From Rhizoctonia solani (lineage: Eukaryota > Basidiomycota > Agaricomycetes > Cantharellales > Ceratobasidiaceae): a stretch of 64,000 nt of DNA. Position numbers and translations under genes: made by a program. The DNA lies in assembly GCF_016906535.1 (NCBI RefSeq), contig NC_057379.1, positions 1,612,001 to 1,676,000 of the forward strand. Reading direction: 5' to 3'. The notes under the pieces were generated by a model. It was not told where the DNA came from, ran no database searches, and worked only from the letters and a program-made list of their open reading frames with translations. Positions 21,022 through 30,866 of this stretch are shown here, in pieces (positions within the stretch are counted from its first letter, which is position 1; the number at the start of each line of letters is the position of its first letter).

Positions 21022-23128
21022 CTAGTTCACCTTGCCGGTACCGGCATTAGCCAATACGTAAGAGGCAACAGTCGAGGGATCCATGATGGATGCGCTCTTG
21101 ACGACAGACTATACCAAACACATAATGAGTTAGATATATAATATTCGAAGAACGCATATACTCACGGCAGTGAACTGGGAGACAATCGAGTTCTTGGCCG
21201 TGTTGGTCAGTGCTCCAGATCCGCCGCCGCTAGTGAATTATTAGCCAACGACTTGAAGCTCTAAATTTAATTTAGCTCACAGGGTGTTGAGTACACACTT
21301 CCTTCCGAGGCTGGTTGAGCACTGGTTGGCCATTGTAGCGGAAGTAGGAGCAAAGACAGCGCCATTCACGTTTCCGGTCGAAGGAGTCTTGACCTGCACA
21401 CATGTACGTCGTAAGCTACTATCCGTGTCAGCCATCACTTGTACCGTACCTTGTTGAAGTAGTTGCCTTCAGCCAGCACTGTGCCTCCGACATCAGCATC
21501 CAGAGCATGGCCGGTGATATCGTTAAAGTAGCTGCGCCCTAGTTTAGCATTGTCCTTGGTTATAGGTAACCATGGCTTACTTGTTGTACATGTGCATCAG
21601 CTCTGCAGTAATTACATCAGCCCATGGCTCGTTCAGTCACAAGTATAGCACTCACGCTTGTTTCCAGAGGTACCACCGATATGAGGTCCACGTCCACTAA
21701 ACAAAACAAAAAAACACCTCAGCCTAGCCCACTTGGGCAAACAGAGCCAATACTTACGATGTAAAGTACACGCTGTGGGCAGGATATATGATTAGACCCT
21801 GCGAGGTCAACAATCGCAATGAAACTTACTAGTTGCGTGCAAAGGTAATCTGGTCGTTCTTGCCGAGCAAGAGGAAAGCCCAGTAGTGGTGCTCTAGTCA
21901 TGATCAGTGTTCTGCTAAGCGGGATTGTAAAATAGAGCAACTTACGATCGCAGCCGGTGCTGAGATAGGAAAACGAGAGGATGAGTATAAAGCCTTTTAT
22001 TTAGTATTGGGTACTTACGACCAGGTCCTGTGGAGGAGTGTGTCAGAGGGTAAGAAACGTAGACCGGATGAGCGACTTACGATTGTCCATCAAAGTAGTT
22101 GTTAGAAATGGTAACTTTGGTGTTCGGTTCAAAGTGCTACATTCAGATTTAGTGAGCGGGGTCAATACCAAGAAAAAGGGCAACCGCGTACCGAAACGAG
22201 GAATTGACGGCCAATGCTTTTAATCTATAACGCATACATTGAAATAAGAAACACTCAACCACGTAGACGCGGTCACACTCACGTAGTTGTGATCAATCTA
22301 GTTTGTAGCAACCATCAGTTACAAGACAACAAAACTCATCGAGAGCGAAACCTACCCAAACGTTGGTAGCACCAGAAAGATCAATCGCATCCCCACCCCA
22401 GACATACTGAGGGTTAATATCCGAAATGCGAATGTTTTGAATGATCACGTTCTTGCTACCAGCCAGCCTCAGGCCCTTGCCCTTACTACACGACACAATC
22501 CGAGTCAACATTCATCAAGTCAAAATGGATATCGAGAAACGAGAACACTCACATCCATCCCGAGTTGCCCTTTCCGAGAATCGTCTTATTGGAGCCAACG
22601 GCGAGCGCGGTTGTGCCGGCTTTTTTGTAGGTGATGGTAGTCTAAAATACCCCGGTTAGGAATTGGGTTGCACTATTAGATGTCGTTGTTGGGGGCCTAC
22701 CTTGGGCGCGGTAGATGAGCACCAGCCGTTTCCGTCGAGCGACTGTTGAGGATTGGGCGAGCATGCCCAAGGCTTGCAGCCAGGTCCTGTAACCGAACCC
22801 TACACGACCATGAGTTCCGACAAGACAGGTCATAAAGTGAATTTGCCCCTTACTTCGGTATCGGTAAAATCGTAGGTCCTGTCGAGGAGAATGGTACGAG
22901 TAGTGCTGTCCGACAACCTGTACCAGGAACATCAATACGAGTACACATGACTCGAAGTAATTCGGGAGGGGAAACTCACCAGCTAGCGAGCTGAGATGTC
23001 GAAGTAGGAGTGGCGGGTGCAGCAGAGGAACCTCCGGTTGTACCAGTAGCAAATCCAAAAGGACTGCCAACGGCCAATGCGCCTTGAGAAGCGACGAGAA
23101 TAGCAGCCAAAGAGCCAATGAAAAACAT
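21022..23128 (-). CDS. Pectin lyase C (polysaccharide lyase family 1)
   Basis: Secreted pectin lyase-type enzyme. I traced most exons on the minus strand from 23128: signal peptide (Met-Phe-Phe-Ile-Gly-Ser-Leu), Tyr-Asp-Phe-Thr-Asp-Thr-Glu, then [12 protein letters not shown]. Next come [26 protein letters not shown] and Gly-Arg-Gln-Phe-Leu-Val. It then has His-His-Tyr-Trp-Ala-Phe-Leu and [10 protein letters not shown]. The Asp of Gly-Gly-Asp and the Arg of Ser-Gly-Arg are the family's active-site positions. Exons as short as 9 nt (22023-22031, acceptor CACAG, donor GTAAGT) and about 14 nt are present. It ends Gly-Lys-Val-Asn at 21022. It is divergent from derlin 2, about 950 bp away. Confidence 0.92.
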
Positions 23129-24077
23129 GTTTAGACAAAAAGAAAAGAGTAGCGAAAGTATTACTGGAAAGAGAGTGCGAGACTGAGAAATCAGGTCAAG
23201 TTGAGAACTTCCGAAACCACCGATCCAACAGAGGTTTATAGCAGCGTCATCGAAGACTATATGCATTATTCGTGTGGGGAGGGGGTCGCAACCTGTTTGA
23301 TGAGTATGGAGGAAGCTTGGAGACGGTAGCCATGTGTAAGCGAACTTCTTGGCGCGTAAAGTGGTCAAGGGGGTGGTTCCAGTTAATTTGACCGTTGATG
23401 ACTCGTTCCTGGAATTGAGCCAGGGGCTAAACCCACAGTACACGCGCGCCGCGCGCGGGTATTGGAATACTGGTTCGTTAGCACGTTTAATGGATGTGTG
23501 TACCCGGGATATTATTATAGCATACTAAACAACTTGCCATGAGCTATATCTCACAACTTCGCCCCTCATACCTACACACAATACATCTTACAGCAGTCGA
23601 TGAACCCGACGCCTGATCATTTCTCCCCCCGCGCGTTTCACTCTCGATGGGGACAAATGAACCCTGCACCAATCCATTAATTAGGTTCGGAAAAGGCAAC
23701 GAGACTGATCGTCCCTAAGAAACACACATGCACGGCCAGCACACAATCACCAATCACCAATCGCAACTCGTTATTGTTGCCGATTGGATGCGCAAATGGA
23801 ATAACGTTAATGATTGCAATTGGATCGTCAAACGGGTTCGATACGAGATCGGCCGTCTGAACCCTGATGCTTGGCGTGGGCGCTTATCATGGCGGCTACC
23901 CTGCTGTGCCAGTGTGCCTTGATCAATTGCAATTGTAACCGTACTTTCCCGGGTCCCGCGTGACAATTTCCCAGCTAGTCTTTCATCTTCGGTTAAGGCA
24001 AGTTACACAATTCCACCGTACCCGGGTTTCCAAGTCCTTGACATTAGACGAGCGAAACTCAAGTATCACTCATCAGC
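23129..24077. promoter_or_regulatory. Divergent intergenic region, pectin lyase C / derlin 2
   Basis: No coding region was recognised. A TATA-like box for pectin lyase C lies near 23235-23240 (minus strand TATAAA), about 110 bp before its ATG. A GC-rich alternating CGCGCGCCGCGCGCG stretch lies near 23443-23457. The downstream half forms the 5' flank of derlin 2. Confidence 0.45.
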
Positions 24078-24678
24078 ATGGAGAATATTCCAAGGGAATT
24101 CAACAAGATCCCCCCAGTGACCAAGTTTATCGTCACTGCGACCGCGATAGTCTCGGTACCGACGATGCTCGGAATCTTCCCGGCCACGTCGATCGTATTT
24201 GACCCGTATGGTGTTATGTACCGCCACGAGGTGAGTTGTCGTCTGTTTTCCTAGCGGGGCGGAGGAATCAAAGTGAAATGCTAATAATGATAATCGAGAG
24301 TACAGGTTTGGAGACTCGGGACGTCTTGGTTCTATGCTCGTGAGTGATGGCGGCGTTGTGAATCTCCGCACATTATTCGATTTGTTGATTCGGAATTGGC
24401 TAATTGGTAGCGTCGTCGGAGTTTTTCTTGTTTGTGGCTGGAATGTTCCTCCTCTAGTGAGTTTGCATGATGTGTGTTGTTTCTCTGTGACTGAGAAATG
24501 GATGTACCAGCCATTCTGCGTTTAACATAGAGACAAACTTGTTCCAAGGTCGTTCGGCCGACTTTGCATGGCAAGTAATTCTGTCTGGAATTGCCATCTT
24601 GGTAAGTGAAGAGTCGCCTCGTGTGCTCTCGACAATAACACCAGATTTCAATAGACCCTGAACGTCCCGCTCAAGACT

Positions 24679-24695
24679 GGGTGGAATTCCGTAAG
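24679..24695 (+). repeat. Left terminal inverted repeat of the Harbinger element
   Basis: Seventeen bases exactly complementary to 30137-30153. The following sequence carries an inverted pair (24699-24706 and 24715-24722) also present at the right end (30113-30119 and 30126-30133, approximately), possibly subterminal transposase-binding sites. Confidence 0.92.
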
Positions 24696-24962
24696 AAATT
24701 TAGAACAGTCGGCGCGTTCTAAATCGGTCCGTCGGGACGGGACGGATTCGGCCCGAGGACGGGAGGCTGTGCTGGCTTGGACCAGCACTGGACCGTTCTA
24801 AAGTGGCTTTCCGTAAGCCATGGTCATGTTGCTCAATAGACCTTTTCTAGAAATAATCGTGTGAATAAATTTATATTCCTTCCCGCTCGGAGTTTGCGTG
24901 TGGGATTGTATAAAACATGACGTGTGACTGCGTAACACTTCTACCTTCTGCTCGCCAGCTTT

Positions 24963-26334
24963 ATGTATCAGTTAAATTATTGGTATCATCCAAAGGACTT
25001 GGACTTGGACTTGGACAATTTAGTCCTTGACATGTTGATGGACGACGACAAGGACTTGATCCTCTTTGAATTTATACGTCTTTATCTACTGAGATCCAAG
25101 AATTGTCCCCGCCGGAGGCCTAAGCATTATCTTACACGACCAGAGCTACTACCCAATCCCAGACTTATTTCGGGATGGCAATCTATTTACACCAGTCGCA
25201 AGGACCGCGCATTTATTCATGTTCTAGGTATAGATGTGGCGACCTTCAATTACCTCTTGGCCTCGGGCTTTCGCAAAGCTTGGAACAGCCGACCCATCAA
25301 GCAAACCAACACAAACAAAGCCGGAGCAAGTCGCATTGGTGCTTGCTCGCTTGATGCAGCCGGAGGCCTGGGACTTTCACTTCATTACCTTTGCAGCACA
25401 ATGGGCGAGTCCGCTCTACAGATCATCTTTGCCCTGACGCCCTTGACTGTCTCTTGGTACATCAACTTTGCATTCAAGATACTTCTGAAGGTCTTGTGTG
25501 AGCTTCCAGAAGCTTGTATTGAATGGCTGAACGCTGAAACAATGCGAGAAAACTCAAGACTCATCAACGCAAAGCACGCCGACGCTCAGTACCTGGACGG
25601 TGCCTTCGGCTTCATGGATGGATTGAATCTACCCGTGACAGCAAGTAGTATTGATATCAAACAGAACGCAAACTACAATGGCTGGTTACATTCACACGTA
25701 GTCAGCAATGTGATTGTCTTCTCTCCTGATGGTAAGCGTTCTGTTTTCACACAATTTATTAAGATTAAAGCTGACAAGGTGCGTTCAATAACTAATAGGT
25801 ACAATAATGTCTGTTGTTATCAATGCGCCTGGCAGCTGGCACGATTCAAACGTTGCGCGGCCAATTTATTTGTTCTTAAGGGACAATACACCAAGCGGCT
25901 TCTTTCTGTTAGCCAACAGCGCATTCCCTAAGCTTGGAACCGGCGAGGCGCAGAAGATCAAAGTCCCGCTGAAGTTGGGCGCTTGGATTTGAGGAACTGA
26001 CAAAGAATGTGAGCAAATAAAGAGAGAGTCAAGAGAGGTAACAAGCGCTTGCCAAGCGGTCGAGTGGGGAATGCGTGCTCTTCAAGGATGCTTTTCCCAT
26101 CTCTATATGCCAATGGACACTCACAATATTGAAGGACGCTCCCGGCTCTTACAAATATGCATGCAACTGCATAACGTTTGTACGCGTATGGTTGAAATTA
26201 ACCAAATTTGTAGCATTTATATGCACGTCTGGGGTAGTACCAAGGATATGACCAATGACAAACCTTTTGCCTGCGCTTTTTGGTCTGATTGCATACTCAA
26301 ATATTACTTAGACCGCGGCCTTCAACCAACATGA
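24963..26334 (+). pseudogene. Harbinger-type DDE transposase, probably inactive
   Basis: Reads from the ATG at 24963 with one short intron (donor near 25731, acceptor about 25798) into the frame that continues to 26332-26334. The first DDE aspartate is in Phe-Gly-Phe-Met-Asp-Gly (near 25613). After the intron comes Pro-Gly-Ser-Trp-His-Asp-Ser, then Leu-Ala-Asn-Ser-Ala-Phe-Pro, where the family normally has Asp in place of Asn. The C-terminal half has the Gln-Ala-Val-Glu-Trp-Gly-Met-Arg-Ala-Leu-Gln-Gly signature and an Asn-Gln-Ile end. A TGA at 25990-25992 interrupts the frame. Two Cys residues (in Ser-Ala-Cys-Gln-Ala and His-Asn-Val-Cys-Thr-Arg) sit where I would expect Arg. All these changes are compatible with CpG to TpG/CpA. 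Confidence 0.85.
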
Positions 26335-26471
26335 GTGCTTAGTACGTTTTGTATCTGATGTACAGATAGATACAAATATTTCATTCTATTCTATGAGTAC
26401 AAGTTTAAGACGGAAACAAGAACAGATAACAGAATGCTCATAGAATGTATCGTGTGATTAACAAAGAGATA

Positions 26472-28284
26472 TCAACGCAAAGCCGCGTCGTCAGTCGCCT
26501 CTAAGCTGGGGTCAGAATCAAAGACGCGCAACAGGTGCGGTGTGCCAAACATGGCGTTGACAGGCTCTGTAACGGCCGGTATGGGTTGGTTGAAAGGATG
26601 TTTGAGATTAGGGGGCTCCCTATTTGGAACGGGATTAAACGCAGGGGGCAGGTGGTAAGGCAGTTGGGCACGCCTTGCGAGCTCGGCTTCAACGCGAGCT
26701 TGGACTTGAAGATCAGACTGGAGTCTGATAATCTGGAGTCCCTGTTGCTGAATAGTATTGCGTGCGGTAGCAAGTTGGTTACAAAGCAAAAGATTCTGCT
26801 TACTCAAGTCTTGGATTGTCATAGTTGAGACGTTCCCAACTTGTTTCTTACCAAGAAACTTATTCAAGAGTGCCGGGCTTTTGTCAGACAAGATATTGAT
26901 CACGGAGTTGTTGAGCGCGGCCGTGTTCTGTGACTTTGACTTTGAATATCCTCCCTTTGGACCGCTAGCTTGATGCTTCTTGCTTGCTGGCCCTTTTGCT
27001 TCCCTCTTGCCAATATGTTCCTCCTTCACTTCCTGATCGTCGCTGATAACCTTACGCTTCTTGGACCCCTCAACAGACTTGGATGGCGCTGCGTCGCAGG
27101 AGTTCAGGGGCTTCGAGGTCAAGGGCTTCTTGATTGGTGATGTTGCGTCTGCTTGAGTTGACTGGGAGAGCGGGGAAGGAGCGGGGGCGGGCTCTTTCTG
27201 TGCCCCAAAGACCTCTAAGAGCTGGGCTGGTGTCTTGACCGGTGGACAGACTGGTGGCATCGGAGAGGGGGGCCCAGAGAGCGTTGGTTCTTTGTGGGCT
27301 GGTCCTGAGAGCTTGTGGAGGTCCCATGGGGGAGACTTGCAAAGGGCCGGAGGATGGGCCTTGAGAGCTGGCTTGCCATTGTCTGGCACGCTATTGGCCT
27401 CAGATGGCTGATAAACCTCCTTGCCATTGCCCCTATTGTCAGCTCCACTATCACCTGCATTATTGTTGGCATCTTGATCAGCGGCGGGCCCTTTGTCCAA
27501 GTCCGAATCAACAAATGTGTCCTCATCTGGCAAGGGGGTCTTGTGTCATAAACAGAGGAAAATAGAACTAGCCGGAATTGAACCAGCTTGACCACTAAGC
27601 CATAGAGCCCTATTATTCCTCTGCTGACAACCCATGATTACACCTGCTACCCCCCAAATTTGGGCTTGGGCCAGCATGCAACCACTTGTACTGGTCATGT
27701 GACCGTGTCCAGGACATCTTGAAATTGGCCAACATGTTGAAATCAAAGCCGTATCGCTGCATGTTGCTTTTGGCCCGCTTGAACTCTGTGTCAAGATTGC
27801 TGTCAAAGGGATCTTGGGCAGGTGAGTTGTTTATTGTAAGAATTCCGATTGCCTTGCCAACATTGCAATCAACAGCTAACGCAAGTCGATGCAGGGGGTG
27901 CATCTTCTTACGCCCAGTTGGCACAGGAAGTTTGAGTAGCTATTGGCAAAGTAAGCAACAAAATCAGCGTCTAATATTGTAAAAAATACTGAAACTCACC
28001 ATGTTATAGTGCTTCTTTACAGTATTGGTACTTTGATTTGACTGGTTCAACTCGTTATGCTGGGTGCGTACAAGTTCCCACCTCTTGCTCCCCTCTGGCC
28101 GCTGCTCGCTAATAATAAACAGCAGGTTAAGCACTTTGTGGATTGACCACCTTGTTGCCCCGGGCCTATGCCCGCCGCGCTTGCTGGGAGAGGGTGTTGT
28201 GGAGTCGGCCGCAGGGACGGGGGCCGCAGGGACGGATTCGCGTTCCTTGCCTTTGCGCAAAGACGTAGCGGACTTAGGAGGCAT
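26472..28284 (-). CDS. Harbinger accessory SANT/Myb-like protein
   Basis: Accessory DNA-binding protein of the element. Exon 1 (28284 to about 28005) has a basic, Pro-rich N terminus, then a SANT/Myb-like helix segment with Trp-Ser-Ile, Leu-Leu and a Ser-Lys-Arg-Trp-Glu-Leu-Val block. This resembles the DUF6818-type domain found in fungal Harbinger partners (family name from memory, moderate certainty). An intron near 28005-27945 leads to Pro-Val-Pro-Thr-Gly-Arg-Lys-Lys-Met-His-Pro. A further intron (about 27645-27541) holds a tRNA-like fragment. The long last exon (27540-26472) is acidic then Pro/Ser/Lys-rich with a coiled-coil-like C-terminal region (Leu/Gln-rich, about residues 250-300 of that exon). 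No clear break was found, unlike the transposase. Confidence 0.7.
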
Positions 28285-28454
28285 CGCAGATGAATGAAAG
28301 TGCGTTCAGTATAGTTTGTGAAATGTGTAGTTGTGTGTGATGTGGTGGAAGAGCGCAGGACGCTGGGAATAGGGGCGCGCAATGTTTATCGACCCCGCCC
28401 CTATCTCCTAACTTGGATATGTATAGTTTTTTAGAACGGACCGGGCTAATTGTA

Positions 28455-29728
28455 CTAGCGGAGGAAAAAAGTTTGGAAATGGCGCGTGATTTGGGCGCTA
28501 AAAGAAAACTTGCTCTCCCCCGGCCGCATGAATGTAGTATATAGAAACAGGAAATACATTGGTTAAAATACAGTAGGAGAGATAAACAAGTGTTAGAATT
28601 TTGTTGGGAGTCCCTTTGACTTAACTAAAGCTGTTACCCAAGATGGCATTTTCCGTGTGTACTTATTGATATCATCTGCTGTGAAGGATTTCCAGGCAGC
28701 TTCAGTGGCATTCCAAAGGTGCTCAAGACTTCTTTGGGCCCCAGGGGTACTGTACACACGTCGCTTAAGTTCCATCCATAATGGTTCTATTGGGTTTAGG
28801 TCTGGTGAACTTGGGGGGTGTGCAATGTGTTTAATACCAAGTTCTTCACAAGCCTGTTTGGCTAGCTTTCCTTTGTGTGCCGGGGCCCCATCTTCAACTA
28901 CTAGCATCCTGTGTCCCTTGACTTTCTCCATCTGTGCAATGAAGTCCTTAAGTGGACCATTTAGGACCTGCATAACATATCCTTCTGAGTTGAACCCTCC
29001 CCCCCTCCACCTCCCATTACGCAATTGCAGCTGGGGAGCCATCTCCAGTTGGATAAGTGGCCCCTTATACCCATGGGAGATACACCCCCATACCATTAAT
29101 GCTTCATGGCCACTTTGAAAGGTCGGGGCTAGGCATTCCGGGAGATATGCCTCTCCGGGTTTCCGGGTGACCATTGGGTGAACTGAGTGATCGCCGGTCC
29201 CCAACTGGAGCTTGTCAGTCCAAATGGCTTCATCCCAGTTCCTAAACCGGTTCACGCAAGCCCATTCTAGATGCTTTAGGACCTTTTGCTTATCTAAGAA
29301 TGGCTTTCGGCGTGCAACATATCAGCGGTAGCGCCGGCTCTGGGCAATGTACTTGACTTGCACAGCAGTAAGGCCATTACCTACTCTAGTAGCAATAGAT
29401 GAATATGGCTCAAAACAATGGCAAAGGAGGGTACAAATGACTAGACGGCACAATCAAGGTGAGAATTTGCGTGGGCGGCCAGATCGAGGCAAGGAGGCAA
29501 GGGTGCCGTATGTTTCCCAACGTTTAACAGTTTTGCATGCCACAGATGGGGGAACACCAGTTTTTGCAAGTATTTCAGGATATGAATTGCCCTCATTGTG
29601 TAGTGTAATTATTTGAGCTCGACGAGTCACAGGGAGCTCTCGACCGCGTTTGCAAGACATAGTAAGATGTATCGTACAAATTCTGGGCCATCACGTGCCG
29701 GCATTTCCAAACTTTTTCTCCCCGCTAG
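28455..29728 (-). mobile_element. Tc1/mariner transposon nested in the Harbinger element
   Basis: 1,274 bp starting CTAGCGGAGG and ending CCCCGCTAG, flanked by the TA duplication (28453-28454 and 29729-29730). The terminal inverted repeats extend about 35 bp, with AAAAAGTTTGGAAATG shared on both ends. It contains one transposase gene on the minus strand. It lies just upstream of the SANT-like gene of its host element, possibly in its promoter. Confidence 0.92.
28593..29660 (-). pseudogene. Mariner-type DDE transposase with two TGA stops
   Basis: One frame runs from the Met at 29660 to the stop at 28593-28595. The N terminus is a helix-turn-helix domain with Arg-Arg-Ala-Gln-Ile-Ile and a Gly-Arg-Pro-Arg-Lys hook. 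The catalytic part has Ile-Trp-Thr-Asp (first Asp), Val-Glu-Asp-Gly-Ala-Pro-Ala-His (second Asp) and Ser-Pro-Asp-Leu-Asn-Pro-Ile-Glu-Pro-Leu-Trp (Glu as third residue), so all three acidic residues are present. Two in-frame TGA codons, at about 29454-29456 and 29322-29324, both fit CGA (Arg) to TGA; the second sits just before the Tyr-Val-Ala-Arg-Arg-Lys-Pro segment. With these stops it cannot make a full protein. Confidence 0.88.
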
Positions 29729-30866
29729 TACACAAGCATTATGTATTGCACTTTAATTCGTTACTTGAGTTCACCTAAACTATGGTGCGCTGGAACTATT
29801 GTACACAGACCCAGTACTAAATAAATAATCGAATTCCGATTGGAATATATGCACTGGTGGCGAAGCGCCGGTGGCCTAATTTGGCTTAGAATCTGTTTAT
29901 CTTATCTTATTGGGTAGATCTCAACCTCTTCTAAATCTAACCATGTGTTCCAAATTTTAGAAGGGGGGGGGTCCCCCCCCTTCCAAACTGCCGTTCTAGA
30001 CCTTTGGGACACCCCCTCCGCACGTTCCAAATATGTTTCCGAAGCGATTTCATACACGATTCCACGGTGCAAAATGCATCCGAGGTGGTCTATGAATTCA
30101 AACTCAACTTTAGAACGTTTGAAACGTTCTAAAGTCCTTACGGAATTCCACCCACTCATGTTCTCTCCCAACCCCTATTACACCTCTTGATCTACCGTGA
30201 CTCGTACACCGTCAAGAACCCATCCATCTCACTGTTCGATCTAATTTACATACCACGGCGCTATTTACCCTGGGCAATCCTAGGTACATTCTATTTTTAC
30301 CTTTTTTTCATTTCGTACATGTCCAACACCTATGCTGACCCAAACTGGTTCGAATTTGCGACTTAGCATTGGACACCATCGTCGGTGGACCGATGAACTT
30401 GTGCCGCTCGCTCACGGGGATAACGGTCGCTTACCTATGGGCCGTGCTCATTCCTCGGCCTAGTGTTTTGCAAATGGCGGAATCGAAGACGTCGGATGAT
30501 GGGCCGAAGAAGCCGTCGCCTGGATGGCGGAAATACACAGGCGCGCCTGGGTGGATGCGAAAGGTCATTCCATGGTGCGCGGTCGATGGGGGCTGGGTAT
30601 GGGCTTAATTCTGGGTGTTCGAGGTGTTTGGCTACGAACTAGTGTCGTTCGTTTGGGAGTGAATGTGCGTATGTGGATAATTATTTGGTGTGTGCAGCTT
30701 GAGTGGGCCTGTATTCAAATATCCTCAAGTGGCGCACTACGTCATTGGCCACGTGAAAAGTGATTTTGTGTGCTTGACACTGTTGGCCTCGTGTGTATGA
30801 CGACAGTCGTTTATACGGTGTTATATATAGTGTAACTCGACGTCGGTATCTTTGTGCACTGCTCGT

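Larger units (their letters stand above)
24679..30153 (+). mobile_element. PIF/Harbinger DNA transposon with nested mariner
   Basis: The 17-bp perfect terminal inverted repeats are 24679-24695 (GGGTGGAATTCCGTAAG) and 30137-30153, flanked by the 3-bp duplication ACT (24676-24678 and 30154-30156). A 3-bp duplication fits PIF/Harbinger. Imperfect similarity continues inward for about 40 bp and includes a palindromic pair TTTAGAAC...GTTCTAAA at each end. The element encodes a transposase (plus strand) and a separate SANT-like protein (minus strand), convergent with it. A mariner element (28455-29728) sits between the SANT gene and the right end; subtracting it and one TA leaves about 4.2 kb. Confidence 0.93.
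24078..30608 (+). pseudogene. Derlin 2, exon 5 interrupted by a Harbinger transposon
   Basis: Second Der1-like gene. Exons: 24078-24230 (153 nt, same as derlin 1), 24306-24339, 24411-24456, 24511-24601, 24655-24678, then the transposon, then 30157-30283 and 30367-30608. Counting one ACT, exon 5 totals 151 nt, exactly the derlin 1 length, and the frame continues (Asn-Val-Pro-Leu-Lys-Thr before, Pro-Leu-Leu-His-Leu-Leu-Ile-Tyr-Arg after). The WR motif is in exon 2, and Gly-Arg-Ser-Ala-Asp-Phe-Ala-Trp in exon 4. The C-terminal exon ends earlier than in derlin 1 and lacks its Gln-Arg-Leu-Gly end. With 5.5 kb in exon 5 the gene should be non-functional unless the insertion is absent from another nucleus or allele. 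Confidence 0.88.

Noticed and set aside
27565..27611. Functional tRNA gene
   Set aside because: Boxes A and B are too close, the anticodon arm is absent and the acceptor ends do not pair.
29961..29982. G/C palindrome as a transcription terminator
   Set aside because: Rho-independent-type hairpin terminators are not a feature of fungal nuclear genes; it is better treated as a structural repeat.
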